This document shows positions 16,170-24,464 of a stretch of 56,769 nucleotides of DNA, in pieces. Below the pieces are notes generated by a model that was not told the origin of the DNA, did no database searches, and worked only from the letters and a program-made list of their open reading frames with translations. This DNA comes from Methylobacterium sp. C25 (GTDB lineage Bacteria > Pseudomonadota > Alphaproteobacteria > Rhizobiales > Beijerinckiaceae): positions 1-56,769 of the forward strand of contig NZ_JAAUVI010000018.1 in assembly GCF_021352225.1 (NCBI RefSeq), read 5' to 3'. The stretch's first letter is position 1, and every line of letters begins with the position of its first letter. A program made the position numbers and the translations under genes.

Positions 16170-16874
16170 CTAATCCTTTCCGCTGCCGAGCAGATCCGGG
16201 CGCCGCTCCCGCGTAAGCCGCTCGCTCTCGGTTTCCCGCCACCGCGCGATGGCCCCGTGGTTGCCGCTGTTGAGGACGTCCGGGATCGCGCGCCCTTCCC
16301 ATTCGCGCGGCCGCGTGTAGTGCGGATATTCGAGCCGCCCGGACTCGAAGCTCTCTTCCTCGCCCGAGGCGATCTTGCCCATCACGCCGGGGAGAAGCCG
16401 CACGCAGGAATCGATGAGCACGAGCGCCGCTATCTCGCCGCCGGACAACACGTAATCGCCGATCGAAACCTCCTCCAATCCGCGGCCGGCGATGACCCGC
16501 TCGTCGACGCCCTCGAAGCGCCCGCAGACGATTACAGCACCGGGGCCGGCGCTCAGCGCGCGCACCCGCGTCTGGCTCAGAGGCTTCCCCCTCGGAGACA
16601 TCAGCAGCCGGGGGCGCGGATCATCTGCCGCCGCTGCGTCGATGGCGGCAGCGAGGACGTCACACCGAAGCACCATGCCGGCACCGCCGCCGGCCGGCGT
16701 GTCGTCGACGCTGCGATGGCGTCCGATGCCATGCTCGCGGATCTGCCGGGCCTCGAGCGCCCAGGTTCCGCGCGCCAGTGCATCGCCGGAAAGCGAAATC
16801 CCGAGTGGACCGGGGAACATCTCCGGGTAGAGCGTGAGGATGGTGGCGCGCCAGGGCGCGGTGCGATCGGCCAT
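16170..16874 (-). CDS. trmD: tRNA (guanine-37-N1) methyltransferase TrmD
   Basis: The 234-residue SPOUT enzyme methylates G37 of tRNAs, preventing frameshifting. It begins MADRTAPWRATILTLYPEMF; VIVCGRFEGVDER (114-126) and SIGDYVLSGGE (137-147) form the trefoil-knot AdoMet site. The frame stays open far upstream, but those codons run through the divergent methyltransferase gene and are unrelated. In most bacteria trmD follows rimM; here it is 2.2 kb away with three genes of opposite strand in between. Confidence 0.95.
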   Translation of the reverse strand: MADRTAPWRATILTLYPEMFPGPLGISLSGDALARGTWALEARQIREHGIGRHRSVDDTPAGGGAGMVLRCDVLAAAIDAAAADDPRPRLLMSPRGKPLSQTRVRALSAGPGAVIVCGRFEGVDERVIAGRGLEEVSIGDYVLSGGEIAALVLIDSCVRLLPGVMGKIASGEEESFESGRLEYPHYTRPREWEGRAIPDVLNSGNHGAIARWRETESERLTRERRPDLLGSGKD

Positions 16875-16967
16875 GGCTTCCCATGACGCGCCGCACGGGC
16901 GGGCGTCAAATGCACGAGAGCAGGTGGAGAGTGAGGTTTCCGGGCCGCCTTCGGCTATGCTGGTAGG

Positions 16968-17720
16968 ATGATGCGTAACCCGCTCTCGACCCTGCTCATC
17001 GCTGCCGCGCTCGTTGGAGGCGTCGAGGCGCACGAGATCCAGCCGATGGCACCGTCCGGCGCCGCGGCGGATCGGTTTCCCAAGCCCGACCGTCCGGTCG
17101 CCGAAATCGTCTCGGCGCAATGGGCGCTGGAGAAGAAGCGCGACAAGGCAGACGAGGTCGGGCAGGTGGTCGCGCTGATGGGGATCCGCGAGGGTCAGAC
17201 CGTGGCCGATATCGGCGCAGGCAACGGTTACTACGTCTTCCGGCTCGCCAAGCTTGTGGGGCCGACCGGCCGGATTTTCGCCGAAGACATCACACCCGAC
17301 TACCTCGCCGACCTCGACAAGAAGGTCCGCGAGAGCGGCCAGACCAACATCACCGTGGCGCGCGGCGAGGCGCACGACCCGCGGCTGCCACCGGCCTCGC
17401 TCGATGCGGCAGTGCTCGTGCACATGTATCACGAGATCAGCCAGCCCTACGGACTCTTGCACAACCTTGCTGCAGCCATGAAGCCCGGCGGCCGGGTCGG
17501 GATCGTCGATGCGGAGGACATCCCCTCGAAGCACGGCACGCCGCCGAAACTGCTGCGCTGCGAATTGGCGGCTGCGGGCTACAAGGAGATCAGCCTGAAA
17601 ACGCTGAAGGGCGGGGTCGGCTATCTCGGGATCTTCGAAGCGCCGGCGGCGGAAGCGCGGCCCGATCCGGCCACGATTACGCCCTGCAAGGACGAGACGA
17701 CCCGCAAGAATTCGCGCTGA
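16968..17720 (+). CDS. Class I SAM-dependent methyltransferase with signal peptide
   Basis: The 250-residue protein has AdoMet motif I VADIGAGNGYY near residue 80, a following acidic residue region FAEDITPDYL, and post-motif LVHMYHEI and MKPGGRVGIVDAE. The first 22 residues (MRNPLSTLLIAAALVGGVEA) look like a Sec signal peptide, which is odd because AdoMet is cytoplasmic; similar annotated proteins exist in Proteobacteria. Substrate unknown. ATG 16968 or 16971. It is divergent from trmD and followed 28 bases later by a YjbR gene. Confidence 0.8.
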   Translation: MMRNPLSTLLIAAALVGGVEAHEIQPMAPSGAAADRFPKPDRPVAEIVSAQWALEKKRDKADEVGQVVALMGIREGQTVADIGAGNGYYVFRLAKLVGPTGRIFAEDITPDYLADLDKKVRESGQTNITVARGEAHDPRLPPASLDAAVLVHMYHEISQPYGLLHNLAAAMKPGGRVGIVDAEDIPSKHGTPPKLLRCELAAAGYKEISLKTLKGGVGYLGIFEAPAAEARPDPATITPCKDETTRKNSR

Positions 17721-17748
17721 GCCAACGAGCGAGGACGGTTCGCCTGCC

Positions 17749-18120
17749 ATGATCTCCGTTCAGGCCGTCCGCCGCTTCGCCGGCTCGCTGCCGGAGGTTA
17801 CGGACCTGTCGACGCCCTCTGCTTTGCGGTTCGAGGTGCGCGGGAAGGGCTTCGCCTGGAGTTGGCAGGAGCGCGTCGAGCCCAAGAAGCCTCGTCGATC
17901 TCGCCTCGACGTCCTCGCCGTGCGCTGCCCGGCCGAAGAGAAGGACGCGATCCTGTCGTCCGATTCGGACGTTTTCTTCACGGACGATCACTATCGCGGC
18001 TTCCCAGCCGTGCTCGTGCGCCTCGATCGTGTCGTGGAGACCGATCTGCAGGCGCTGCTCACGGCGGGTCAGGCACCCTCCGTGTTGGGGGAGACGAATG
18101 GCTCGGGAGAGCGTTCGTGA
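17749..18120 (+). CDS. MmcQ/YjbR family protein
   Basis: The 123-residue protein has the YjbR pattern: an N-terminal helix with VRRFAGSLPEV, a strand with FEVRGKGFAW, and FFTDDHYRGFPAVLVRLDRV near residues 76-95. The fold is known and may bind DNA, but the role is unknown. It probably shares a transcript with the methyltransferase just upstream. Confidence 0.82.
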   Translation: MISVQAVRRFAGSLPEVTDLSTPSALRFEVRGKGFAWSWQERVEPKKPRRSRLDVLAVRCPAEEKDAILSSDSDVFFTDDHYRGFPAVLVRLDRVVETDLQALLTAGQAPSVLGETNGSGERS

Positions 18121-18224
18121 TTGGCCGGATGGCGAGGCGCATCTATCGAGAATCGGATGGGGCCATTCACGGCTTGCGAGGATTCTGCGGCTAGCGTGGC
18201 CAGATCCCATCCCAGGATACCGCC

Positions 18225-19019
18225 ATGATCCTCGGCCTTTGGCTCGATCAGCCCGTCTGGCTGATGTTCGCTCTGCTCGCCGTGCCGTTCCTCAGCCTTT
18301 GCGTAATCCTCTCGGGACTGACGCTCTGGCGGCGCTCACGCCCACTGATGCAGGCCAGCGGCACCGGGATCGTGGCGCCGTATTTCAGTGCCATCTCGGT
18401 CCTGCTCGCTCTGCTGACGGGCTTCGTCGCCAACGATGCGTGGGAACGACAGCGCCAAGCCTCGCGTGTCGTCCAGTCTGAACGCGCCAACGCTCGCGCG
18501 ATCTACGACCTCAGCATCGCGACCGTCTCCGACATGAGTGGAATTCGGGCGTCCCTCACCGACTATCTCGATGCGGTGATCGGTGACGAATGGCCTGCCA
18601 TGGCCGAGACCGGTCACGCGTCCCAGCGAGCGGGGGCAGCGTTGGGACGGCTGCTCCAGGCGGTCGCCGATCCGAAGGTCGGTGCCGAGGCGGGGGTCGC
18701 CGCGCAATCGACCCTGCTCGAAGCGGTGATGAGCCTACGCTCGGCACGCGGAGAACGCCTGGCGCTTGCCGATGCGCAGGGCGACGAGACCAAATGGTTG
18801 ACGCTGCTGGTACTCGCCGCGCTGACGCTCGTCGCGCTCGCGCTGATCCACCTGGAGAAACCGCGCGCGCAGGCGACCGTCCTGCTGCTCTTCGCGACGG
18901 CGATGATCTCCACGCTCGGGTTGATCGCCTTGCACGAGCGGCCCTTCGACGGCCCGATGGCGTTGCAGCCGGATCCCCTGCGTGTGGCGCGCGCCGGGAT
19001 GGAGATCAAGGCGCCCTAA
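18225..19019 (+). CDS. DUF4239 (bestrophin-like) membrane protein
   Basis: The 264-residue protein has two N-terminal hydrophobic segments (about 9-31 and 50-68), a soluble helical domain with LTGFVANDAWERQRQASRVV and ERANARAIYDL, and two C-terminal segments (about 188-206 and 215-233). This layout matches DUF4239, whose function is unknown. It ends 12 bases before the convergent rimM stop. Confidence 0.75.
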   Translation: MILGLWLDQPVWLMFALLAVPFLSLCVILSGLTLWRRSRPLMQASGTGIVAPYFSAISVLLALLTGFVANDAWERQRQASRVVQSERANARAIYDLSIATVSDMSGIRASLTDYLDAVIGDEWPAMAETGHASQRAGAALGRLLQAVADPKVGAEAGVAAQSTLLEAVMSLRSARGERLALADAQGDETKWLTLLVLAALTLVALALIHLEKPRAQATVLLLFATAMISTLGLIALHERPFDGPMALQPDPLRVARAGMEIKAP

Positions 19020-19031
19020 CGGCGTCCGCAG

Positions 19032-19637
19032 TCACTCCGGCTCGTCGGCAGGCTTCGGGCCGGCCGGTGCGAAAAAGTCTTCCGGCGGATCGATCACGAC
19101 GCGCCGGTTCGGAATGTCGAGGCTCGGCACGAACGCCTTGGTGAAGGGCAGCAGCGCAGTCGCGCCGCCGACAGCCGAGCGAATCTCCAGGAGGTCGCCG
19201 CCGCCGTAGTTCGGCACGGCGATGATCGTACCAACCGTTGCGCCAGCGGCATCGACTGCATCGAGGCCGACGAGATCGGCGGCGAAGAACTCGTCTTCGT
19301 CCTCCGGCGTCCCGAGCTTGTCTCGCTCGCAATAGAGCGCGACGCGCGTCAGCGACTCGGCACCGGTCCGGTCTGTCACGCCTTGAACGCGAACCACCAG
19401 AACATCGGCCGAGGAGCCGGGGGCAAGCTTGGCGTCGGTGAGAACGAAAGTTCGCCCGTCGGCTGCGCGAAGCGGGCCGTACGAGGCGATGGCGAGCGGG
19501 TCGCTCGTGAAAGACTTCAGCCGGATCTCGCCGCGCAGGCCCTGGGCGCGGCCGAACTCGCCGAGGATGACGAGGTCTTTGGGAGCTGCCCGTGGCTCGC
19601 TCGCGGCGCGCGATGGGGGGCCGGGGCGACGGGCCAT
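19032..19637 (-). CDS. rimM: Ribosome maturation factor RimM
   Basis: The 201-residue protein has the RimM N-terminal domain (LGEFGRAQGLRGEIRLKSFT) and a PRC-barrel (DEFFAADLVGLDAVDAAGAT, LLEIRS, LPFTKAFVPSLDIPNRRVVI). RimM binds S19 and assists 30S head assembly. The acidic/proline C-tail ends PADEPE. It lies 60 bases downstream of rpsP, with a perfect inverted repeat in the gap. trmD is not adjacent. Confidence 0.94.
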   Translation of the reverse strand: MARRPGPPSRAASEPRAAPKDLVILGEFGRAQGLRGEIRLKSFTSDPLAIASYGPLRAADGRTFVLTDAKLAPGSSADVLVVRVQGVTDRTGAESLTRVALYCERDKLGTPEDEDEFFAADLVGLDAVDAAGATVGTIIAVPNYGGGDLLEIRSAVGGATALLPFTKAFVPSLDIPNRRVVIDPPEDFFAPAGPKPADEPE

Positions 19638-19663
19638 GTGCTGGTCTCTGGTGATAGCAGGGT

Positions 19664-19689
19664 TTCCCTCCCCGCGAGCGGGGAGGGAA
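19664..19689. repeat. Perfect 10-bp inverted repeat between rpsP and rimM
   Basis: TTCCCTCCCC and GGGGAGGGAA flank a six-base GCGAGC. Palindromes of this wording are common intergenic elements in high-GC Alphaproteobacteria (recalled, not searched). In the minus-strand transcript it forms a stable hairpin right after the rpsP stop, which could tune rimM relative to rpsP. Confidence 0.6.
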
Positions 19690-19697
19690 GCATCAGC

Positions 19698-20060
19698 TTA
19701 AGCAGCGGCGTCTTCGGCCGGGGCAGCGGCCTTCTCGGCGCGCTTGGCGGCGCGCTCCTTGGCCTTCTCGCCCGGCTCGGCCTTCTGCGGGTTGTTCCGG
19801 GCCGGACGCTTGGCGAGGCCAGCCTGGTCGAGGAAGCGCAGGACGCGGTCCGTCGGCTGGGCGCCCTTGGCGAGCCAGCTCTGAATCTTTTCGTTGTCGA
19901 GCACGATGCGAGCCGGATCGTCCTTGGCCTTCATCGGGTCGTAGGCGCCGACCTTCTCGATGAAGCGGCCGTCGCGCGGTGCGCGGGCATCGGCGACGAC
20001 GATGCGGTAGTAGGGGCGCTTCTTGGCGCCGCCGCGGGTGAGGCGGATCTTGAGGGACAT
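19698..20060 (-). CDS. rpsP: 30S ribosomal protein S16
   Basis: The 120-residue protein begins MSLKIRLTRGGAKKRPYYRI and has VVADARAPRDGRFIEKVGAY and LAKGAQPTDRVLRFLDQAGL; the C-terminal third is a Lys/Ala/Glu-rich extension beyond E. coli S16 (82 residues). Its start shares one base with the chorismate mutase stop, implying coupling. Confidence 0.96.
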   Translation of the reverse strand: MSLKIRLTRGGAKKRPYYRIVVADARAPRDGRFIEKVGAYDPMKAKDDPARIVLDNEKIQSWLAKGAQPTDRVLRFLDQAGLAKRPARNNPQKAEPGEKAKERAAKRAEKAAAPAEDAAA

Positions 20061-20391
20061 CAGTCTTTCCTTTCGGTGTCGTTGTTCAGATCGGCGTTGA
20101 GTGCGATCGTCTGGTGGTGCCGGATGACTTCCTTGACCACGAAGGCCAGGAACTTCTCGGCGAAGTCGGGGTCGAGCTTTGCATCGACCGCGAGTTTTCT
20201 CAGTCGGGTGACCTGGCGCGCCTCCCGGTCGGGATCGGACGCCGGCATGCCCTTGCGAGCCTTGAGCTCGCCGACCCGCTGCGTGCAGCGGAATCGCTCG
20301 GCGAGCAGGTGGATCAGCGCCGCATCGAAATTGTCGATGCTGTCGCGCAGGCGCACGAGTTCCGGGTCGACGCCCTGGGCGGACAAAATCG

Positions 20392-20395
<4 letters not shown>
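20060..20395 (-). CDS. AroQ-type chorismate mutase
   Basis: The 111-residue all-helical protein has the AroQ pattern LVRLRDSIDNFDAALIHLLA at 13-32, RCTQRVGELKARKGMP and DPDREARQVTRLRKLA, which supply the active-site Arg, Lys and Glu positions. It would convert chorismate to prephenate. It overlaps the ffh stop by four bases and the rpsP start by one, so it is embedded in a translation/secretion operon. Confidence 0.9.
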
Positions 20396-21957
<1,562 letters not shown>

Positions 21958-21972
21958 GCGGGTCCCGGTCGC

Positions 21973-22194
21973 CTACTGATAGATGCCGGCATTGGCCGCG
22001 CGGCGCGCCTGAAGCGCATCCTCGAAGCTCGCCAGGGCACGGGCGAACTTGTCCCGGCAATCGGGATTGCAGAAGCCGACGACGGCACCGTTGTAGAGCG
22101 TCAGCGAGTCGGCCGAGATCGGCTTGCCCGACCAGGGGCAATTCTCGTTGATCGCATCCTCGATGCGCAGGGTGGTCTCGCTTGCAGGCGCCAT
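21973..22194 (-). CDS. Small YHS/TRASH-like cysteine protein
   Basis: Starting at the ATG giving MAPASETTLRIEDA, the product is 73 residues; an upstream in-frame start would add 14 Arg-rich residues. NCPWSGKPISADSLTLYNG followed by VVGFCNPDCRDKFARA resembles a YHS/TRASH metal-binding knuckle (three Cys: one in NCPW, two in FCNPDC). Related proteins are sometimes labelled glutathione S-transferase without good reason. It sits 15 bases upstream of ffh on the same strand; a metal-sensing or chaperoning role is a guess. Confidence 0.7.
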   Translation of the reverse strand: MAPASETTLRIEDAINENCPWSGKPISADSLTLYNGAVVGFCNPDCRDKFARALASFEDALQARRAANAGIYQ

Positions 22195-22440
22195 GGGCTG
22201 CTGCTTGCCTCGCCGGTGAGGACGCCGTACCGCCAACGCAAAGCCCGCCCGAGGGCGCAGACGCGCTGTCGGGCGTTGACCTCCGGTCTCTCGGACCGGT
22301 CGGCGGCTCTCGGTGACGACTTGTCGTCGGATTGAGCCGTGGGCGGTAGGCCGTACGGGCCTTCAAGTCAAGATCCCGGGCCGGCACGGGCCTGACTGTG
22401 TTAACCTTTACCGTTCATTAAGCATGTCTGGTTGAAATAG

Positions 22441-22454
22441 CCTCGAAATCGAGG
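22441..22454 (+). promoter_or_regulatory. Inverted repeat overlapping the ribosome site of the coiled-coil gene
   Basis: CCTCGA and TCGAGG flank AA. The right arm contains GAGG, nine bases before the ATG at 22464, so pairing would hide the ribosome site, or a dimeric regulator could bind. The upstream DNA (22401-22421) contains two TTAA half-sites 13 bases apart, not the 7-base spacing of a CtrA box. Confidence 0.3.
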
Positions 22455-22463
22455 ATCCAGCCG

Positions 22464-22925
22464 ATGTCGGAACCCGCTCGTAACACTTCTCTCCACGACA
22501 CCACGAGCCGGCAGTCGACCCAGGCGGGTCCGCTCCGCGATTGGCTTGCTGCCATGCGGGCGACTGCCCCCGAGGGCCGCCAGCAGGAGGCAGAGGCGCC
22601 TCAGCCCATCGCCGACACGTCCAAGCAGAGTGGTTGGGCACCGCGCCTCGTCGCCTCCGCTGCTGAGGCGCCGAGCACCGAGGTCCAGGCTCAGGACGAC
22701 GAAATCGCCGAGTTGATCGCCGAAAACATGATGCTGAAGGCCAAGCTGCGCATCGCGGCCGATCGTCAGGACGAGTTCCAGATCCTCCTCGCCCAGGAGA
22801 TCCGCGAATTGCGGGGGCACGTTACCGAAGAGATCGCCAAGCTCGAGGATCTGCGCGAGGAGCGCGACCTTTGGAAGGCGCGCTGCGAAGCGCTGATGCA
22901 GCCGCTCTTCAACGGCACGCGCTGA
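22464..22925 (+). CDS. Coiled-coil protein of unknown function
   Basis: The 153-residue protein is disordered in its first half (Gln/Ala/Thr/Ser-rich) and has a predicted coiled coil from about residue 75 to 145 (DDEIAELIAENMMLKAKLRI, then AQEIRELRGHVTEEIAKLED). No signal or membrane segment. I do not recognise the family. It is followed by a strong hairpin and faces the tiny minus-strand ORF at 23030. Confidence 0.65.
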   Translation: MSEPARNTSLHDTTSRQSTQAGPLRDWLAAMRATAPEGRQQEAEAPQPIADTSKQSGWAPRLVASAAEAPSTEVQAQDDEIAELIAENMMLKAKLRIAADRQDEFQILLAQEIRELRGHVTEEIAKLEDLREERDLWKARCEALMQPLFNGTR

Positions 22926-22952
22926 TCACTCTCTCAAAGCTTCTGAAAGCCG

Positions 22953-22980
22953 AAGGGCCGCCCCTATGAGGGCGGCCCTT
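22953..22980. terminator. 11-bp perfect hairpin, probably bidirectional terminator
   Basis: AAGGGCCGCCC and GGGCGGCCCTT flank a six-base loop. It starts 28 bases after the coiled-coil gene on the + strand and 50 bases after the stop of the tiny ORF on the - strand, so it could end both. Only two T residues end the stem on either strand. Confidence 0.65.
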
Positions 22981-23029
22981 CCATTGCCGAACCGCGGTTC
23001 GACGAAACCTGTCGCGCGTCCCGCGAGAG

Positions 23030-23098
23030 CTAGAAGCACTCGCCGGAGGTAACGGTCCAGGTCCTGGTCGCCGACAGCGGCTGATGACAATGAGACAC
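23030..23098 (-). CDS. Tiny 22-codon ORF behind a maximal Shine-Dalgarno
   Basis: GTG at 23098-23096 opens a 22-residue frame, MSHCHQPLSATRTWTVTSGE then CF, ending in TAG. It carries two Cys, two His, one Trp and five Thr. The GGAGG core upstream is exactly seven bases from the GTG, and the whole 23114-23098 strand is complementary to the 16S rRNA 3' end over 17 bases. There is no adjacent same-strand gene that would make it an obvious leader peptide. It could be a secreted or modified peptide, a regulatory ORF, or not translated at all. I do not recognise it. Confidence 0.45.
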   Translation of the reverse strand: MSHCHQPLSATRTWTVTSGECF

Positions 23099-23114
23099 TG
23101 GATCACCTCCTTTC
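23098..23114 (-). promoter_or_regulatory. 17-nt perfect anti-16S (mega Shine-Dalgarno) sequence
   Basis: On the + strand this reads CTGGATCACCTCCTTTC, identical to the conserved 3' end of 16S rRNA; on the - strand it is the full complement, GAAAGGAGGTGATCCAG. The flanks do not continue the 16S sequence, so it is not an rRNA fragment of any size. It precedes the GTG of the 22-codon ORF. Confidence 0.6.
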
Positions 23115-23295
23115 GTTCGTTGCTGGGACTTCGAAGGTAGGAACTCGCAGCCGGCTTCGTAAAGCCCCCAGCCTGCGTTTTCTCGCCGCGGCGCACAAAT
23201 CCGCGTGATGTCCACTGCTGGCAACCCTTACGCCGGCAGCGTATGACGGCCCGAGCACGCCCAACTGGGCTCACCCGGATGATTCCAGGCCTTCC

Positions 23296-24387
23296 ATGCT
23301 CGCCGCGACCACGCGCGCCGCAGACGATTCCGTATCCGACGCCCTCGACCCGAAGGCGATGCGTGAGCCGCTGCCGAATGCCTGGTACTGCGTCGGGCAG
23401 TCAGCCACGCTGAAGGCCGGCGGCATGCGGCCGGTGGAGCTGAACGGCGAGCAGATCGTCGTCGGGCGCGATGCTTCGGGCAAGCTCTTCGCCATGCGCG
23501 ACCGTTGTCCGCATCGTGGCATGGCGCTGTCCAAGGGGCGCTTCGACGGCTCCACAGTGATGTGCCCCTTCCACGGCTGGCGCTTCGGAACCGACGGGCG
23601 CTGCCGCGACGTGCCAACCCTGTCGGAGACAGATTCCTCCGATTTCTCGCGCATCGTCGTGCAACGCTTTCCGGTCATCGAGAGCGCCGGCTTCCTCTGG
23701 ATCAACCCCTATCTCGGACCGGCCGTGGCCGAGGACATCCCGGCCGTGCCCGAACTGGGCTTCGAGGCGGCCGGCTCTCTCATCGTCGAGCTGGTGGTGG
23801 AGGCGAGCTTCGACTTGACGACGCTCAGCCTCGTCGATCCCGGACACGTCGCCTTCGTGCACGATTCCTGGTGGTTTCGCCCCTCCAAGGAGCTGCGCGA
23901 GAAGGTGAAGACCTTCATCCCGGTGCCGCACGGCTTCGTCATGTCGAGCCACGCCACCACGAAATCCTCGCCGGTCTACAAGCTGCTCGGCGGGGTGCCC
24001 GACGTTGAGATCGAGTTCCGGCTGCCGGGCGTACGGCTGGAGCGCATCGTGGCGGGCGACAAGCGCGTGGCGAACTACACCTTCGCGACGCCGCTCTCGA
24101 ACAACCGCACCATGCTTACCAACGCGCTCTACTGGAGTATGCCGCTGCTGAACCTTTTGAAGCCCGTGGCGCGGCCGCTGATGAGGCAGTTCCTCACCCA
24201 GGACCAGCAGGTGCTCCAGCACGCTCAGGACGGCCTCGACCGCAAGCCGACCATGGTGCTGCTCGGCCAGGGCGATCTGCCCTCACAATGGTATTTCCGG
24301 TTGAAGCGTGAGGCGTTGGAGGCGGCGCGCGCCGGTCGGTCGTTCGAGAACCCGCTCAGCCGTCAAGAGCTGCGCTGGCGTTCTTGA
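23296..24387 (+). CDS. Rieske non-heme iron oxygenase (orphan)
   Basis: The 363-residue protein has a Rieske [2Fe-2S] site (CPHRG with Cys71 and His73; CPFHGW with Cys90 and His93) and a mononuclear iron site DPGHVAFVH (Asp181, His184, His189). This is the layout of the phthalate/vanillate demethylase type, often acting on methoxy-aromatics or similar. No ferredoxin or reductase gene is nearby, so its electron donor must be encoded elsewhere. It stops 77 bases before the convergent membrane fusion gene. Confidence 0.9.
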   Translation: MLAATTRAADDSVSDALDPKAMREPLPNAWYCVGQSATLKAGGMRPVELNGEQIVVGRDASGKLFAMRDRCPHRGMALSKGRFDGSTVMCPFHGWRFGTDGRCRDVPTLSETDSSDFSRIVVQRFPVIESAGFLWINPYLGPAVAEDIPAVPELGFEAAGSLIVELVVEASFDLTTLSLVDPGHVAFVHDSWWFRPSKELREKVKTFIPVPHGFVMSSHATTKSSPVYKLLGGVPDVEIEFRLPGVRLERIVAGDKRVANYTFATPLSNNRTMLTNALYWSMPLLNLLKPVARPLMRQFLTQDQQVLQHAQDGLDRKPTMVLLGQGDLPSQWYFRLKREALEAARAGRSFENPLSRQELRWRS

Positions 24388-24464
24388 GACGGGTTTCGCA
24401 GGCCGTCTCATCCACCGACGTTGCGAGCGCTGCGAAGCAAGGACGGCGACCGGTCGGATCGCGC

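Noticed and set aside
16875..17750. Upstream extension of trmD through the divergent methyltransferase gene
   Set aside because: The TrmD family begins at MADRTAPW-type sequence; the extra 290 codons are antisense to a gene with clear AdoMet motifs.
22401..22421. CtrA-type box (two TTAA half-sites)
   Set aside because: The spacing is 13 bases instead of 7.
23098..23114. Fragment of an rRNA operon
   Set aside because: Only 17 bases match the 16S 3' end; the flanks on both sides do not resemble 16S or the following spacer.
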